Source of the DNA: Prorocentrum cordatum | Taxonomy: Eukaryota > Sar > Dinophyceae > Prorocentrales > Prorocentraceae | Reading direction: 5' to 3' | NCBI GenBank assembly: GCA_963575745.1 | Contig: CAUYUJ010012069.1 | Span: 161,679 to 225,678, forward strand | Length of the DNA stretch: 64,000 nt | Shown: positions 52,335 to 63,040 of the stretch, one piece after another | Layout: every line of letters starts with the position of its first letter | Numbering within the stretch: the stretch's first letter is position 1 | Program-made: the position numbers and the translations under genes | The notes under the pieces: generated by a model | Seen by the model: only the letters and a program-made list of their open reading frames with translations | The model's database searches: none | What the model was told of the DNA's origin: nothing

Positions 52335-54128
52335 TTGGTCGGTTTCGCGGTGGACGAGATAGACGTGGACCAACTCTATCGGAGACCAGACCAGACGCTG
52401 GCAACGATGGCGAAGCAGAACAAGGTCGAAGTGAAGTTCAATAAACTCACAGCCGAGGACAGAGCGATGCTTCCAGTCGCGAAAGTCAACGAGCTCAAGT
52501 CATTCATCAAATACCGAGTGTGCGAGGCCACAAGCCGTGCTGGCGCACGCCCCGGAGCTCTCATGAAGATGGGGTGGGTGATCACTCGGAAGGAATCTGG
52601 AGATCTCAAAGCCCGACTTGTCGTACTTGGCTAGACTGATCCGGGACTTGGCCAGATCAAGACGGCCTCTCCTACATGCAGCCGCCGAGCTCGCCAGGCC
52701 TTCTTGGGCGTGTCCGCCTCGATGGGCTCCCAGCTCTTCAAGGGAGACGTCAAGGCAACATTTCTTCAAGGAGATCTCGGAGAGGAAGATCGCGACGCCC
52801 TGGCCGAGCCGGTCAAAGAACTGCGAGAAGCGATGCGATTGGAACATCACCAATGCATCAGATTGAAGAAAACAAATGTGCGGTCTCGTGAACGCTCCGA
52901 GGAGATGGTGGATCCGCGTACGGAAGGACATGGAGAAGTTTGGCTGGAAGGAACCCACGACGGAACCATGTCTATGGTGTCTGAGAGACACAGCGGGTCA
53001 GCTCCGAGGGCTAGCGGTAGCCCACGTCGATGACTTCATGATCGGTATCGACACCCACTCATATATTGCGACGGCAACACTCGAACGCCTACATCACACC
53101 TACGAGTGGGGAAGCCAGGAAACCCAGGATTTCGTTCAGTGGGAACCGCACCAAGCAAGAGTACGATGACAAGTCTAAGACATGGGGACGTATCCACTTG
53201 AACATGGTCGACTACGCGCAGGAGCTCGTCGAGATCGACATCCCAGCTCAGGCTCAGAGGCGTCGTGAACCCGAACAGGCAATTACCCCGAATGAGGCTA
53301 CCCGGCTACGAGCGGCTTTTGGACAACTTATGTGGTTGGCGACTCTGGGAATACCGTCAATATGTGCTGACCTCTCGCTTCTGTTGGCCTACAGCAGCGC
53401 CGCAAAAGCGAAAGCCTTTCTACAAGCCAATCGTCGCACGAAATTCGAGGTGACCAAGGAGCTGATCGTGGAGAAGCACACGAACCAGCGTGTAGTTGGA
53501 TACTCGGGCGCAGCATGGAACGCACGGCGAGAAGGCCCCTCACAAAGTGGATTTCTGACCTTTATGACGGACTACACCCTCATGCAGAATAAGGAGGCGC
53601 CTGTGTCTCTCTTGGCATTGGCGCCAGCTAAACTTCCCAGGGACAATTCAAACAACATGCGAAGCCCAAGACAAGCTAGATCTCTGACGTCTACTGCTCA
53701 ACGAGATCCTACTGGGTCCGCTACCGCTCAAGCAGTGGGCCAAAGCGTGATCCCGGATTCACGGAGCCCGGATACTCGATTGCCGCGGAGGGTTCGACGC
53801 CCTGAACAGGTCAGAGAGCAGCGCCCTAGGTATGAAGGGTACGAATAGCGCTCTCGAGGCTCTCGCCTTGAAACGGGGAATGGCCGCGACCGCTACTTCG
53901 CTGCGTCAGTGCCACAGCGGAGCCCAGCTCAGCGCCTGCATGACCAAGAACTCGGAGAAGGCCTGCACAAACTACAACCTGTGGCGCCAGAGAGGCACGG
54001 GGAAATTGATCTACGATGCGGTTTTCATTTCGGAGAAGTGCAGGAAGCAGCAGGGCCTTGGCACTCTGGAGTGTCCCACTTTCTTCACAGTGGATGACGA
54101 CGATACTTGGCAGTTAACTATACCATAG
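52335..54128 (+). pseudogene. Second Ty1/copia remnant: RT plus RNase H
   Basis: Plus-strand pieces in order: AKQNKVEVKFNKLTAEDRAM and MKMGWVITRKESGDLKARLV (52390-52630). A stop codon replaces the residue before TDPGLG. Then LFKGDVKATFLQGD (first RT Asp), CGLVNAPRRWWIRV and LAVAHVDDFMIGID (catalytic VDD, about 53010-53050). After a frame change comes FGQLMWLATLGIPSICADLS. The RNase H start reads VGYSGAAWNARREGPSQSG, where the catalytic Asp (usually YSDAAW) is Gly. The tail (53832-54128) reads SALEALALKRGMAATATSLR. It lies in a different copia lineage from the 7-13 kb element. No LTRs were found. Confidence 0.85.
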
Positions 54129-55038
54129 CGATGTGAACATTGAGGACTTAGACTGCGATGTCCCTCCTGATTTCCGGTCCCCGGAAATAAGCCAAGTAAT
54201 GATGGAAGATGCTACTCCACAGCGGTGGCCACGGATGAAATCTTTGTCTCCAATTGTTGCGTGCCCCCCCGGAGCTAGAAACCTAGAGCCGTGCAGTCGG
54301 TTCGGGGCATGTGGGCTTCATGGCGTGAAATCGTTTCTGGTGTGTTTGTTATGGTCGACCCTCCCAGACCCTATAGGGCAACCGCCTACACGTGCCTTTT
54401 CGTTGCTCTGTTCTGCAGCTGTCTGGCTGGAGCAGACAGCAGGGCCCCAGCGGTGAGCTCTCCCACGCGGGTCCGAAGCTCAGGGCGGCCTATCGCGTAC
54501 TGTATTAGCGGAATTGATTGAAAGGATATGTATACCATTATGTGCTGTTGCTTGCTTGGTATCTTACGCTCTGACGAGCTCCAAATCCCCGCCAAGACCA
54601 AGATCTGAGACCGGTGTGGGAGTTCCCTGGAACCTCCCTGGGAAACCTCAGGGGGGAAACAAAAAACATTATTTTTTGGTTCCGGACATTCCCCCCCCCT
54701 GGATCCCGGAAGGGGGGGGGGACTTGCGAAGTTTTTTGAAAGTTTCCGGGGCCTGACACTTAGAAACAAGACTGCCCCCGGGAACAAAATACCCCCCCAC
54801 AAAAAAAACAATTGGGGTGCTTTTCTGAAGTTTTTCGGGGGGGTCCTGGGAGCGATCGTGCAAACCCCTTCAAATCGCAATCCGGGGGAACCCCCCCAAG
54901 AATCCCCCATCCCGGGTGTTTTACTTTATTTTTCGGGGGGGGGGGGCGGGGAAAACCTAACTCTTATGTTTTTTCACGCGTTTTTCCGGAAGGGGGGGGG
55001 GGGAGTGCGAAAAGCCCCCCGGCTCGATTTTTTTTTCC
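54129..55038. other. No gene; G/C homopolymer-rich from 54590
   Basis: 54130-54580 has ordinary composition and might include the copia 3' flank or LTR, with no second copy in the window. 54590-55030 alternates runs of G or C with TTTT/AAAA and TTCCGGGG motifs. Confidence 0.5.
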
Positions 55039-55139
55039 CCCAACCATCCTGTGGTGTTGGGTCCTCGTTTTGAAGAGACAGCGCCCCGCGTCTCCTCTCC
55101 TCTCCTCTCCTCCTCCTCCTCCTCTCCCCCCTCCTCCCT

Positions 55140-55470
<331 letters not shown>

Positions 55471-55477
55471 TCCCATT

Positions 55478-56870
55478 TCCGCACACCCCTCACACGTTTC
55501 GTGGCCCCATAGGGAGCTCCACCGAAGGCCCCAGTGGCAGGGTTCGCATGCCGCCCCCACCCCACTTTGGCACACCCCTCACACGTTTCGTGGCCCCATA
55601 GGTAGCTCCACCGAAGGCCCCAGTGGCAGGGTTCGCATGCCGCCCCCACCCCACTTTGGCACACCCCTCACACGTTTCGTGGCCCCATAGGTAGCTCCAC
55701 CGAAGGCCCCAGTGGCAGGGTTCGCATGCCGCCCCCACCTCACTTTGGCACACCCCTCACACGTTTCGTGGCCACAGGGAGCTCCACCGACGGCCCCAGT
55801 GGCAGGGTTCGCATGCCGCCCCCACCCCACTTAGGCACACCCCTCACGCATTTCGTGGCCCCATAGGTAGCTCCACCGAAGGCCCCAGTGGCAGGGTTCG
55901 CATGCCGCCCCCACCTCACTTGGCACACCCCTCACGCGTTTCGTGGCCCCATAGGTAGCTCCACCGAAGGCCCCAGTGGCAGGGTTCGCATGCCGCCCCC
56001 GCCCCACTTTGGCACACCCCTCACACGTTTCGTGGCCTCATAGGGAGCTCCACCGAAGGCCCCAGTGGCAGGGTTCGCATGCCGCCCCCATCTCACTTTG
56101 GCACACCCCTCACACGTTTCGTGGCCCCATAGGGAGCTCCACCGACGGCCCCAGTGGCAGGGTTCGCATGCCGCCCCCACCCCACTTTGGCACACCCCTC
56201 ACGCATTTCGTGGCCCCATAGGGTGCTCTACCGAAGGCCCCCGTGGCAGGGTTCGCATGCCGCCCCCACCCACTTTTGCACACCCCTCACACGTTTCGTG
56301 GCCCCATTGGGAGTTCCACCGACGGCCCCAGTGGCAGGGTTCGCATGCGTCCGCGCCACCCATGTCGACACACCCTTGACACGTTTCGTGGCCCCATAAT
56401 GAGCTCCACCGAAGGCCCCAGTGGCAGAGTTGGCATGCCGCCCCTCGCCCATTTCGGCCCACCCCTCACACGTTTCGTGGCCCCATAGGGAGCTCCACCG
56501 AAGGGGCCCCAGTGGTTGCGTTCGCATGCGTCCCCACCACCCATTTCGGCACACCCCTCATACGTTTCGTGGCCCCATAGGGAGCTCCACCGAAGGCCCC
56601 AGTGGCTCCCCACCACCCATTCGGCACACCCCTCACACGTTTCGTGGCCCCATAGGGAGCTCCACCGAAGGCCCCAGTGGCTGCGTTCGCATGCCTCCCC
56701 ACCACCCATTTCGGCACACCCCTCACACGTTTCGTGGCCCCATAGGGAGCTCCACCGAAGGCCCCAGTGGCAGGGTCCGCATGCCTCCCCACCACCCATT
56801 TCGGCACACCCCTCACACGTTTCGTGGCCCCATAGGGAGCTCCACCGAAGGCCCCAGTGGCGCGGTGCCT
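55478..56870 (+). repeat. Minisatellite array 2, about 88-bp units, about 16 copies
   Basis: Units of ACACCCCTCACACGTTTCG, TGGCCCCATAGGGAGCTCC, ACCGAAGGCCCCAGTGGCAG and GGTTCGCATGCCGCCCCC. Later units (from about 56520) replace the spacer by GCGTCCCCACCACCCATTTC, showing higher-order variants. Confidence 0.95.
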
Positions 56871-56961
56871 ATGAGAAGAGGGGCCTAGTTTGCGTGCCCC
56901 CTCCTTCGTCTCATATCCGTGCGGTACTCGCAGCTGCATATGGTTGGGTCCTTCGCCAGGC

Positions 56962-57235
56962 TATTTTTTCCCGGAAAGGGCTCGAGCCCAGGGTTCTCTT
57001 TTAGTAGGTAAACCTGTCCCCCGGTGCCTGCTTGAAGGAGGCCGGCGAATTGCCGGCGAATTTTTTCCCTGATAAATAACGAGGTCGAAGGAGGCCGGCG
57101 AATTGCCGGCGAATTAAAATCTGAGGATGTCTCGAGCGAAACGCTTGTTTTTCAGAAAATGGTGAGGATGTCTCGAGCGAAACGCTTGTTTTGTGTTATA
57201 GATTGTCCTCTTTGGGGACCTGAATTCTGAGGACC
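56962..57235. repeat. Module M: CCCGGAAAGGGC...GGCCGGCGAATT, copy 1
   Basis: TTCCCGGAAAGGGCTCGAGCC, CAGGGTTCTCTTTTAGT, GGAGGCCGGCGAATTGCCGG, CCTGATAAATAACGAGGTCG, ending in GATGTCTCGAGCGAAACGC. Further copies at 57550-57720, 57715-57890 and 61563-61700. Confidence 0.85.
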
Positions 57236-57550
57236 ACCTCCCAGCACGACCACCCCCCCAGCACGACCACCCCCCAGCACGACCACCCCCAGCACGACCA
57301 CACCCCAGCACGACCACTCCCCAGCACGACCACACCCCAGCACCCCACCCCAGCACGACCCCACCCCAGCACGGCCCCACCCCAGCAAGACCACACCCCA
57401 GCACGACCACACCCCAGCACGACCTCACCACAGCACGACCACACCCCAGCACGACCACGCCCCAGCACGACCACGCCCCATCACGACCACGCCCCAGCAC
57501 GACCACCCCCCAGCACGACCACCCCCCAGCACGACCACACCCCAGCACGA
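57236..57550. repeat. 16-bp minisatellite CCCCAGCACGACCACA, array 1
   Basis: About 19-20 imperfect copies with variants CCCCAGCACGACCACG and CCCCCAGCACGACCAC. Confidence 0.95.
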
Positions 57551-57926
57551 TGTTCCCGCGGAAAGGGCCTGGGCCCAGGGTTCTCTTTTAGTTGGTAAAC
57601 CTAATCCACCGGTGCCTGCTTGAGGGAGGCCGGCGAATTTTTTCCCTGATAAATAACGAGGTCGAAGGAGGCCGGCGAATTAAAATTTGAGGATGTCTCG
57701 AGCGAAACGCTTGTTCCCGGAAAGGGCGTGGGCCCAGGGTTCTCTTTTAGTTTGTAAACTTAATCCCCCGGTGCCTGCTTGAAGGAGGCCGGCGAATTGC
57801 CGGCGAATTTTTTCCCTGATAAATAACGAGGTCGAAGGAGGCCGGCGAATTAAAATTTGAGGATGTCTCGAGCGAAACGCTTGTTTTTGAAATCCCGATC
57901 GATAAATCACAGGGTGCGGGCCACCT
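57551..57926. repeat. Module M, copies 2 and 3
   Basis: Two direct copies of the CCCGGAAAGGGC, GGTTCTCTTTTAGTT, TGATAAATAACGAGGTCGAA, GATGTCTCGAGCGAAACGC module, the second ending in GATCGATAAATCACAGGGTG, which recurs at about 58089. Confidence 0.85.
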
Positions 57927-58645
57927 CAGCACGACCACATCCCAGCACGACCACATTCCAGCACGACCACGCCCCAGCACGACCACGCCCCAGCACGACC
58001 ACACCCCAGCACGACCACACCCCCAGCACGACCCCACCCCAGCACGACCACACCCCAGCACCAGCACGACCACACCCCAGCACGACCCGATCGATAAATC
58101 ACAGGGTGCGGACCACCCCAGCTCGACCACACCCCAGCACGACCCACCCCAGCACGACCCCACCCCAGCACGACCCACCCAGCACGACCACAGCCCCAGC
58201 ACGACCCACCCCAGCAGGACCCCACCCCAGCACGACCACACCCCAGCACGACCATACCCCAGCGCGACACACCCCAGCACGACCCACCCAGCACGACCAG
58301 ACCCCAGCACGACCCCACCCCAGCACGACCCCACCCCAGCACGACCATACCCCAGCACGACCACACCCCAGCACGACCCGACCCCAGCACGACCCTACCC
58401 CAGCAAGACCACACCCCAGCACGACCACACCCCAGCACGACCTCACCACAGCACGACCACACCCCAGCACGACCACGCCCCAGCACGACCACGCCCCAGC
58501 ACGACCACGCCCCAGCACGACCAACCCCCAGCACGACCACCCCCCTAGCACGACCACCCCCCAGCACGACCACCCCCCAGCACGAGCACACCCCAGCGCG
58601 ACCACACACTCCAGCACGACCACACCCCAGCACGACCACACCCAG
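57927..58645. repeat. 16-bp minisatellite CCCCAGCACGACCACA, array 2
   Basis: More than 40 imperfect copies, with many shortened CCCAGCACGACC units. A GATCGATAAATCACAGGGTG segment is embedded at about 58087-58110. Confidence 0.95.
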
Positions 58646-58649
58646 TCGC

Positions 58650-58832
58650 ACCCCCGTGGAATGTTTCGTGGGGTGTCTGGTTGAGTGGTTGCCTGTTCGT
58701 GGGGTGTCTCGTGGAATGATTCACGGGGTGTCTCGTGGAATGTTTCGTGAGGTGTCTCGTGGGTTGTTTCGTGAGGTGTCTCCTGGAATGTTTCGCGGGG
58801 TGTCTCGTGGGATGTTTCGTGAGGTGTCGCCC
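58650..58832. repeat. About 20-bp tandem repeat GTGTCTCGTGGAATGTTTCG
   Basis: About eight imperfect copies; wording varies between GGGGTGTCTCGTGG, GAGGTGTCTCC and TGGTTGCCTG. Confidence 0.8.
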
Positions 58833-58955
58833 AGTTGGATATCGTGAAAACGTGACCATGCTGCACATGTCTATATCCCTTTCCGGGTTCGTGGGTCCAT
58901 CATGTTTTGTTGTTCTCGGGGTTGCTCGGAAATTGTGCGTTGGCTCTTCTTTGTT
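58833..58955. other. Short unique spacer
   Basis: Sequence between the 20-bp repeat and TIR element copy 3; nothing recognised. Confidence 0.4.
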
Positions 58956-61145
58956 CCCAACCATCCTGTGGTGTTGGGTCCTCGTTTTGAAAAGACAGCG
59001 CCCCGCGTCACTCCTCCTCCCCCCCCTCCCTCCTCCCTCCTCCCACCATCATCATCGTCATCATCCTCCATGTCAGCACACCCCTCACACGCTTCGTGGC
59101 CCCATATGGAGCCCCGCCGAAGGCCCCAGTGCTGCCGCCCGCATGCGTCACCCACACCCAATTCGGCACACCCCTCACACGTTTCGTGGCCTCATAGGGA
59201 GCTCCACCGAAGGCCCCAGTGCTGCCGCCCGCATGCGTCACGCACACCCAATTCGGCACACCCCTCACACGTTTCGTGGCACCATAGGGAGCCCCACAGA
59301 AGGCCCCAGTGCTGCCGCCCGCATGCGTCACCCACACCCAATTCGGCACACCCCTCACACGATTCGTGGCCCCATCAGGAGCCCCACCGAAGGCGCCAGT
59401 GCTGCCGCCCGCATGCGTCACGCACACCCCATTCGGCACACCCCTCACACGTTTCGTGGCCCACAGGGAGCCCCACGAAGGCCCAGTGCTGCCGCGCATG
59501 CGTCACCGCACCCAATCGGCACACCCATCACACGGTTCGTGGACCAGAGGAGCCCCCCGACGGCCCCAGTGCTGCGCCGCATGCGTCACGCACACCCCAT
59601 TCGGCACACCCCTCACACGTTCTGGCCCCATAAGGAACCCCCCGAATGCCCCAGTGCTGCCGCCCGCATTGAGTCACGCACACCCAATTCGGCACACCCT
59701 TCACACGTTTCGTGGCCCCATGGGGAGCTCCACCGAAGGCCCCAGTGCTGCCGCCCGCATGCGTCACGCACACCCCATTCGGCACACCCCTCACACGTGT
59801 CGTGGCCCCATGGGAGCTCCGCCGAAGGCCCCAGCGCTGCCGCCCGCATGCGTTACGCACACCCAATTCGGCACACCCCTCACACGTTTCGTGGCCCCAT
59901 AGGGAGCTCCGCCGAAGGCCCCAGTGCTGCCGCCCTCATGCGTCACGCACACCCACTTCGGCACACCCCTCACACGTTTCGTGGCCCCATAGGGAGCTCC
60001 GCCGAAGGCCCCAGTGCTGCCGCCCGCATGCGTCACGCACACCCAATTCGGCACACCCCTCACACGTTTCGTGGCCCCATAGGGAGCCCCACCGAAGGCG
60101 CCAGTGCTGCCGCCCGCATGCGTCACGCACACCCAATTTCGGCACACCCCTCACACGCTTCGTGGCCCCATAGGGAGCCCCACCGAAGGCCCCAGTGCTG
60201 CCGCCCGCATGCGTCACGCACACCCAATTCGGCACACCCCTCACACGTTTCGTGGCCCCATAGGGAGCCCCACCGAAGGCCCCAGTGCTGCCGCCCGCAT
60301 GCGTCCCGCACACCCAATTCGGCACACCCCTCACACGTTTCGTGGCCCCATAGGGAGCTCCACCGAAGGCCCCAGTGGCGGCGCTCACATGCGCATGCGT
60401 CCCGCACACCCATTTCGGCACATCCCTGACAGGTTTCGTGGCCCCATCATCCACCGGAGGCCCCAGTGGCGGCGCTCACATGCGTCACCCACACCCACCC
60501 AATTCGGCACACCCCTCACACGTTTCGTGGCCCCATAGGGAGCTCCACCGAAGGCCCCAGCGGCCGCGCTCACATGCGTCCCCGCCACCCATCCCAGCAC
60601 GCCCCTCACAACAACAGGTTTCGTGGCCCCATAGGGAGCTCCACCGAAGGCCCCAGTGGCACCGCCCGCATGCGTCACCACCCGCACCCAATTCGGCACA
60701 CCCCTCACACGTTTCGTGGCCCCATAGGGAGCTGCACCGAAGGCCCCAATGGCGGCGCTCACATGCGTCCCCGCCACACATCCCAGTACACCCCTCACGC
60801 GCTTCGTGGCCCCATAGGGAGCTCCACCGAAGGCCCCAGTAGCGGCGCTTACATGCGTCTCCGCCACCCATCCCGGCACCCCCCCCGCAGCAGCATCATG
60901 TTTCGGGGACCCATAGGGAGCTCCACTGGAGGCCCCAGTGGCGGCCCTCACATGCGTTTCCGCCACCCATGTCGGCACGCCCCGCGCGTGTTTCATGTCC
61001 CCATAGGGAGCTTCGCCGAATGCCCCAGTGGCACCCATCTCGACACACCCCTCACACGTTCCGTAGTCCTATGGGGAGTTCCACTGAAGATGAAACCCGC
61101 AGCTGCGGTACTGACAACTGCATATGGTTGGGTTCTTCGCCAGGC
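58956..61145 (+). mobile_element. TIR element copy 3 carrying a minisatellite
   Basis: Left end CCCAACCATCCTGTGGTG and leader GGTCCTCGTTTTGAAAAGAC, short TCC/ATC tract (59015-59070), array of about 91-bp units (59075-61085), and trailer GCTGCGGTACTGACAACTGC, ATATGGTTGGGTTCTTCGC, CAGGC. Left CCCAACCAT (58956-58964) and right ATGGTTGGG are inverted. Same orientation as copies 1 and 2. Confidence 0.75.
59075..61085 (+). repeat. Minisatellite array 3, about 91-bp units, about 22 copies
   Basis: The first part uses CCCAGTGCTGCCGCCCGCATG and GTCACGCACACCCAATTCGG spacers. From about 60370 the spacer changes to GGCGGCGCTCACATGCGTCC. The core CGTGGCCCCATAGGGAGC and CCGAAGGCCCCAGTG is the same as in arrays 1 and 2. 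Confidence 0.95.
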
Positions 61146-61204
61146 TAATTTTATCCGGGGGTCTCAGGCAAAAAACTATGGTTTCGTTATTGATTGCTGT
61201 ATCT

Positions 61205-61432
61205 ATGTATATATACACACACGCATAAGCACACATATACATATATACACACATACATACATACATACATACATACATACATACATACATACATACATAC
61301 ATACATACATACATACATACATACATACATACATACATACATACATACATACATGTATACATATATACGTACGTACGTACGTACGTACACACACATATCT
61401 ATATATATATATATATATATACACATCCTCAA
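61205..61432. repeat. (ACAT)n tetranucleotide with ACGT and AT runs
   Basis: ACAT/ATAC repeats from about 61247 to 61352, then GTAC (61365-61388) and AT (61398-61421) runs. Confidence 0.95.
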
Positions 61433-61902
61433 GGGTTTGCACGGGGGGCGACAAAAAAAACAGCTCGGGTTTTTTGTCGGGGGCAGGGGCTCGAAGGTTT
61501 CCCGGGGGAGGGGCGCTCCCGAAAGAACAGGGAAAGAACGACAAACTACTGTGTGTTGTCTTTTCCCGGAAAGGGCCTGGGCCCAGGGTTCTCTTTTAGT
61601 GGGTTTACCCCCCGGTTTTTACTTGAAGGGGGCCGGCGGATTTCTTGTGCGGTAAATTACGAAGTCGAAGGGGGCCGGCGGATTTAAAATGTGAGGACGA
61701 AGGCCATTTTTCGCCACCCCTCACGCAGATCGTGCTCTTGGATTTTTACTGCCTTTAAGGAAACCTCGATATTTCACAAGTGAAGTCCACTTTTTCCGAC
61801 ATCGACTTTAAACGATAAAAATCTATGTAAACGCGTTCGCTCGATAAATAACGAGGTGCCGCGGCCTCCGGAACGGCGCTGGGAACGGAGTTTTGGATTC
61901 TT
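61433..61902. repeat. Module M copy 4 and flanks; no gene
   Basis: 61563-61700 repeats the CCCGGAAAGGGCCTGGGCCC, GGTTCTCTTTTAGT and GGCCGGCGGATT module. Remaining sequence has ordinary composition with GATAAATAACGAGGTGCCG near 61840. Confidence 0.7.
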
Positions 61903-62255
61903 GAAGTTGCATAAGTTCGGAAATAACAGAAATCCCCTTGTTTTTTACCCTAACCCCGACGATCTGCGTGAGGGGTGGCACGGAATACCAGAAAGGTGTC
62001 AAATCCCATGTGTTTTTGGACCCTGACCCCGCCGATCTGCGTGAGGGGTGGCGCGGAATTCCAGAAATGTGGCAAATCCCATGTGTTTTTGGACCCTGAC
62101 CCCGCCGATTTGCGTGAGGGGTGGCACGGAATTCCAGAAATGTGGCGAATCCCCTGTGTTTTCGGATCCTGACCCCGCCGACCTGCGTGAGGGGTGGCAC
62201 CGAATTTCAAAAATGTTGCAAGTCCCATGTGTTTTCGGACCTTGACTTCGCCCAG
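61903..62255. repeat. 73-bp tandem repeat, about 4.5 copies
   Basis: Unit: GATCTGCGTGAGGGGTGGCA, CGGAATTCCAGAAATGTGGC, AAATCCCATGTGTTTTTGGA, CCCTGACCCCGCC. Divergence grows toward both ends. Confidence 0.95.
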
Positions 62256-62440
62256 GAGGGCCCAGGAGGCTCCAGGAGAGCCCAGGAGAGCCCAGGAGGG
62301 CCCAGGAGAGCCTAGGAGGGCCCAGGAGGACCCAGGAGGCTCCAAGAGGCACCAGGGGGCCCAAGGAGGGCCCAGGAGAAGCTCCAGGAGGCTCCAGGAG
62401 AGCCCAGGAGGGCCCAAGAGGTCCAAGGAAGACAAAGGAG
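62256..62440. repeat. GCCCAGGAGG decamer repeat
   Basis: About 18 imperfect copies of GCCCAGGAGG/GCTCCAGGAGA. Confidence 0.9.
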
Positions 62441-62454
62441 GGCCCAGGAGCCCT

Positions 62455-62540
62455 TACGAGGGATCGTGGCCCTGGGAGCGCTGACGTAGAGTAATTTACG
62501 AGGGATCGTGGCCCTGGGAGCGCGGGTGTAGTGTAATTTT
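62455..62540. repeat. Two copies of TACGAGGGATCGTGGCCCTG
   Basis: Direct repeats about 44 bp apart, each ending GGGAGCGC and followed by AGTGTAATTT-type sequence. Confidence 0.8.
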
Positions 62541-63040
62541 TAAGGATGTCTCATGCGAAACGCTTGTTTTGTCAGAATTTGTTGAGGATGTCTCGAGCGA
62601 GACGCTGGTTTTGCAGAGTTGGGGATGTCTCGAGCGAAACGCTTGGTTTCAGAATTTGTTGAGGATGTCTCGAGCGACACGCGACACGGAAAAACGCCCC
62701 TCGCGCAGGAATTCCAAGGATGTCTCGCGCGTGCCGCGTCCCGCGCGCGGGTATTTGGATTTCTCTGGATTTTGACAGGATGTCTCGAACGAAACGCTTG
62801 TTTTTCATAATTTGTTGAGGAGCGAAACGCTGGTTTTGCAAAAATGGGGGATGTCTCGAGCGGTGGCCTCGTGGGGGGCCAGAATTCAAAGGATGTCTCA
62901 GGTGTTTTTTTTTTTTTTTTTTTTTTTTTTTTGTCATGTCCCGCTCGCAAGAATTCCGAGGATGTTTCGCGCGTGCAACGTCCCGCGCGTAGGAAATCAT
63001 ATTAGTTTGGCGAGATGTCTCAAGCGAAACGCTTGTCCCC
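62540..63040. repeat. GATGTCTCGAGCGAAACGCTTG repeat cluster with poly-T
   Basis: About ten imperfect copies spaced 30-80 bp (for example 62545, 62587, 62627, 62664, 62779, 62849, 63016). The variant AAGCGAAACGCTT is a small perfect hairpin. A T-run of about 24 lies at 62908-62932. The same motif ends the copies of module M. Confidence 0.85.

Noticed and set aside
55478-56870. CRISPR-like appearance of the 88-bp arrays
   Set aside because: There is no short repeat with unique equal-length spacers: the whole unit is repeated, the DNA is eukaryotic and no cas genes are present.
58735-60429. 564-codon plus frame rich in His/Thr/Pro over minisatellite array 3
   Set aside because: Units of about 91 bp shift frame from copy to copy, and the frame survives only by composition.
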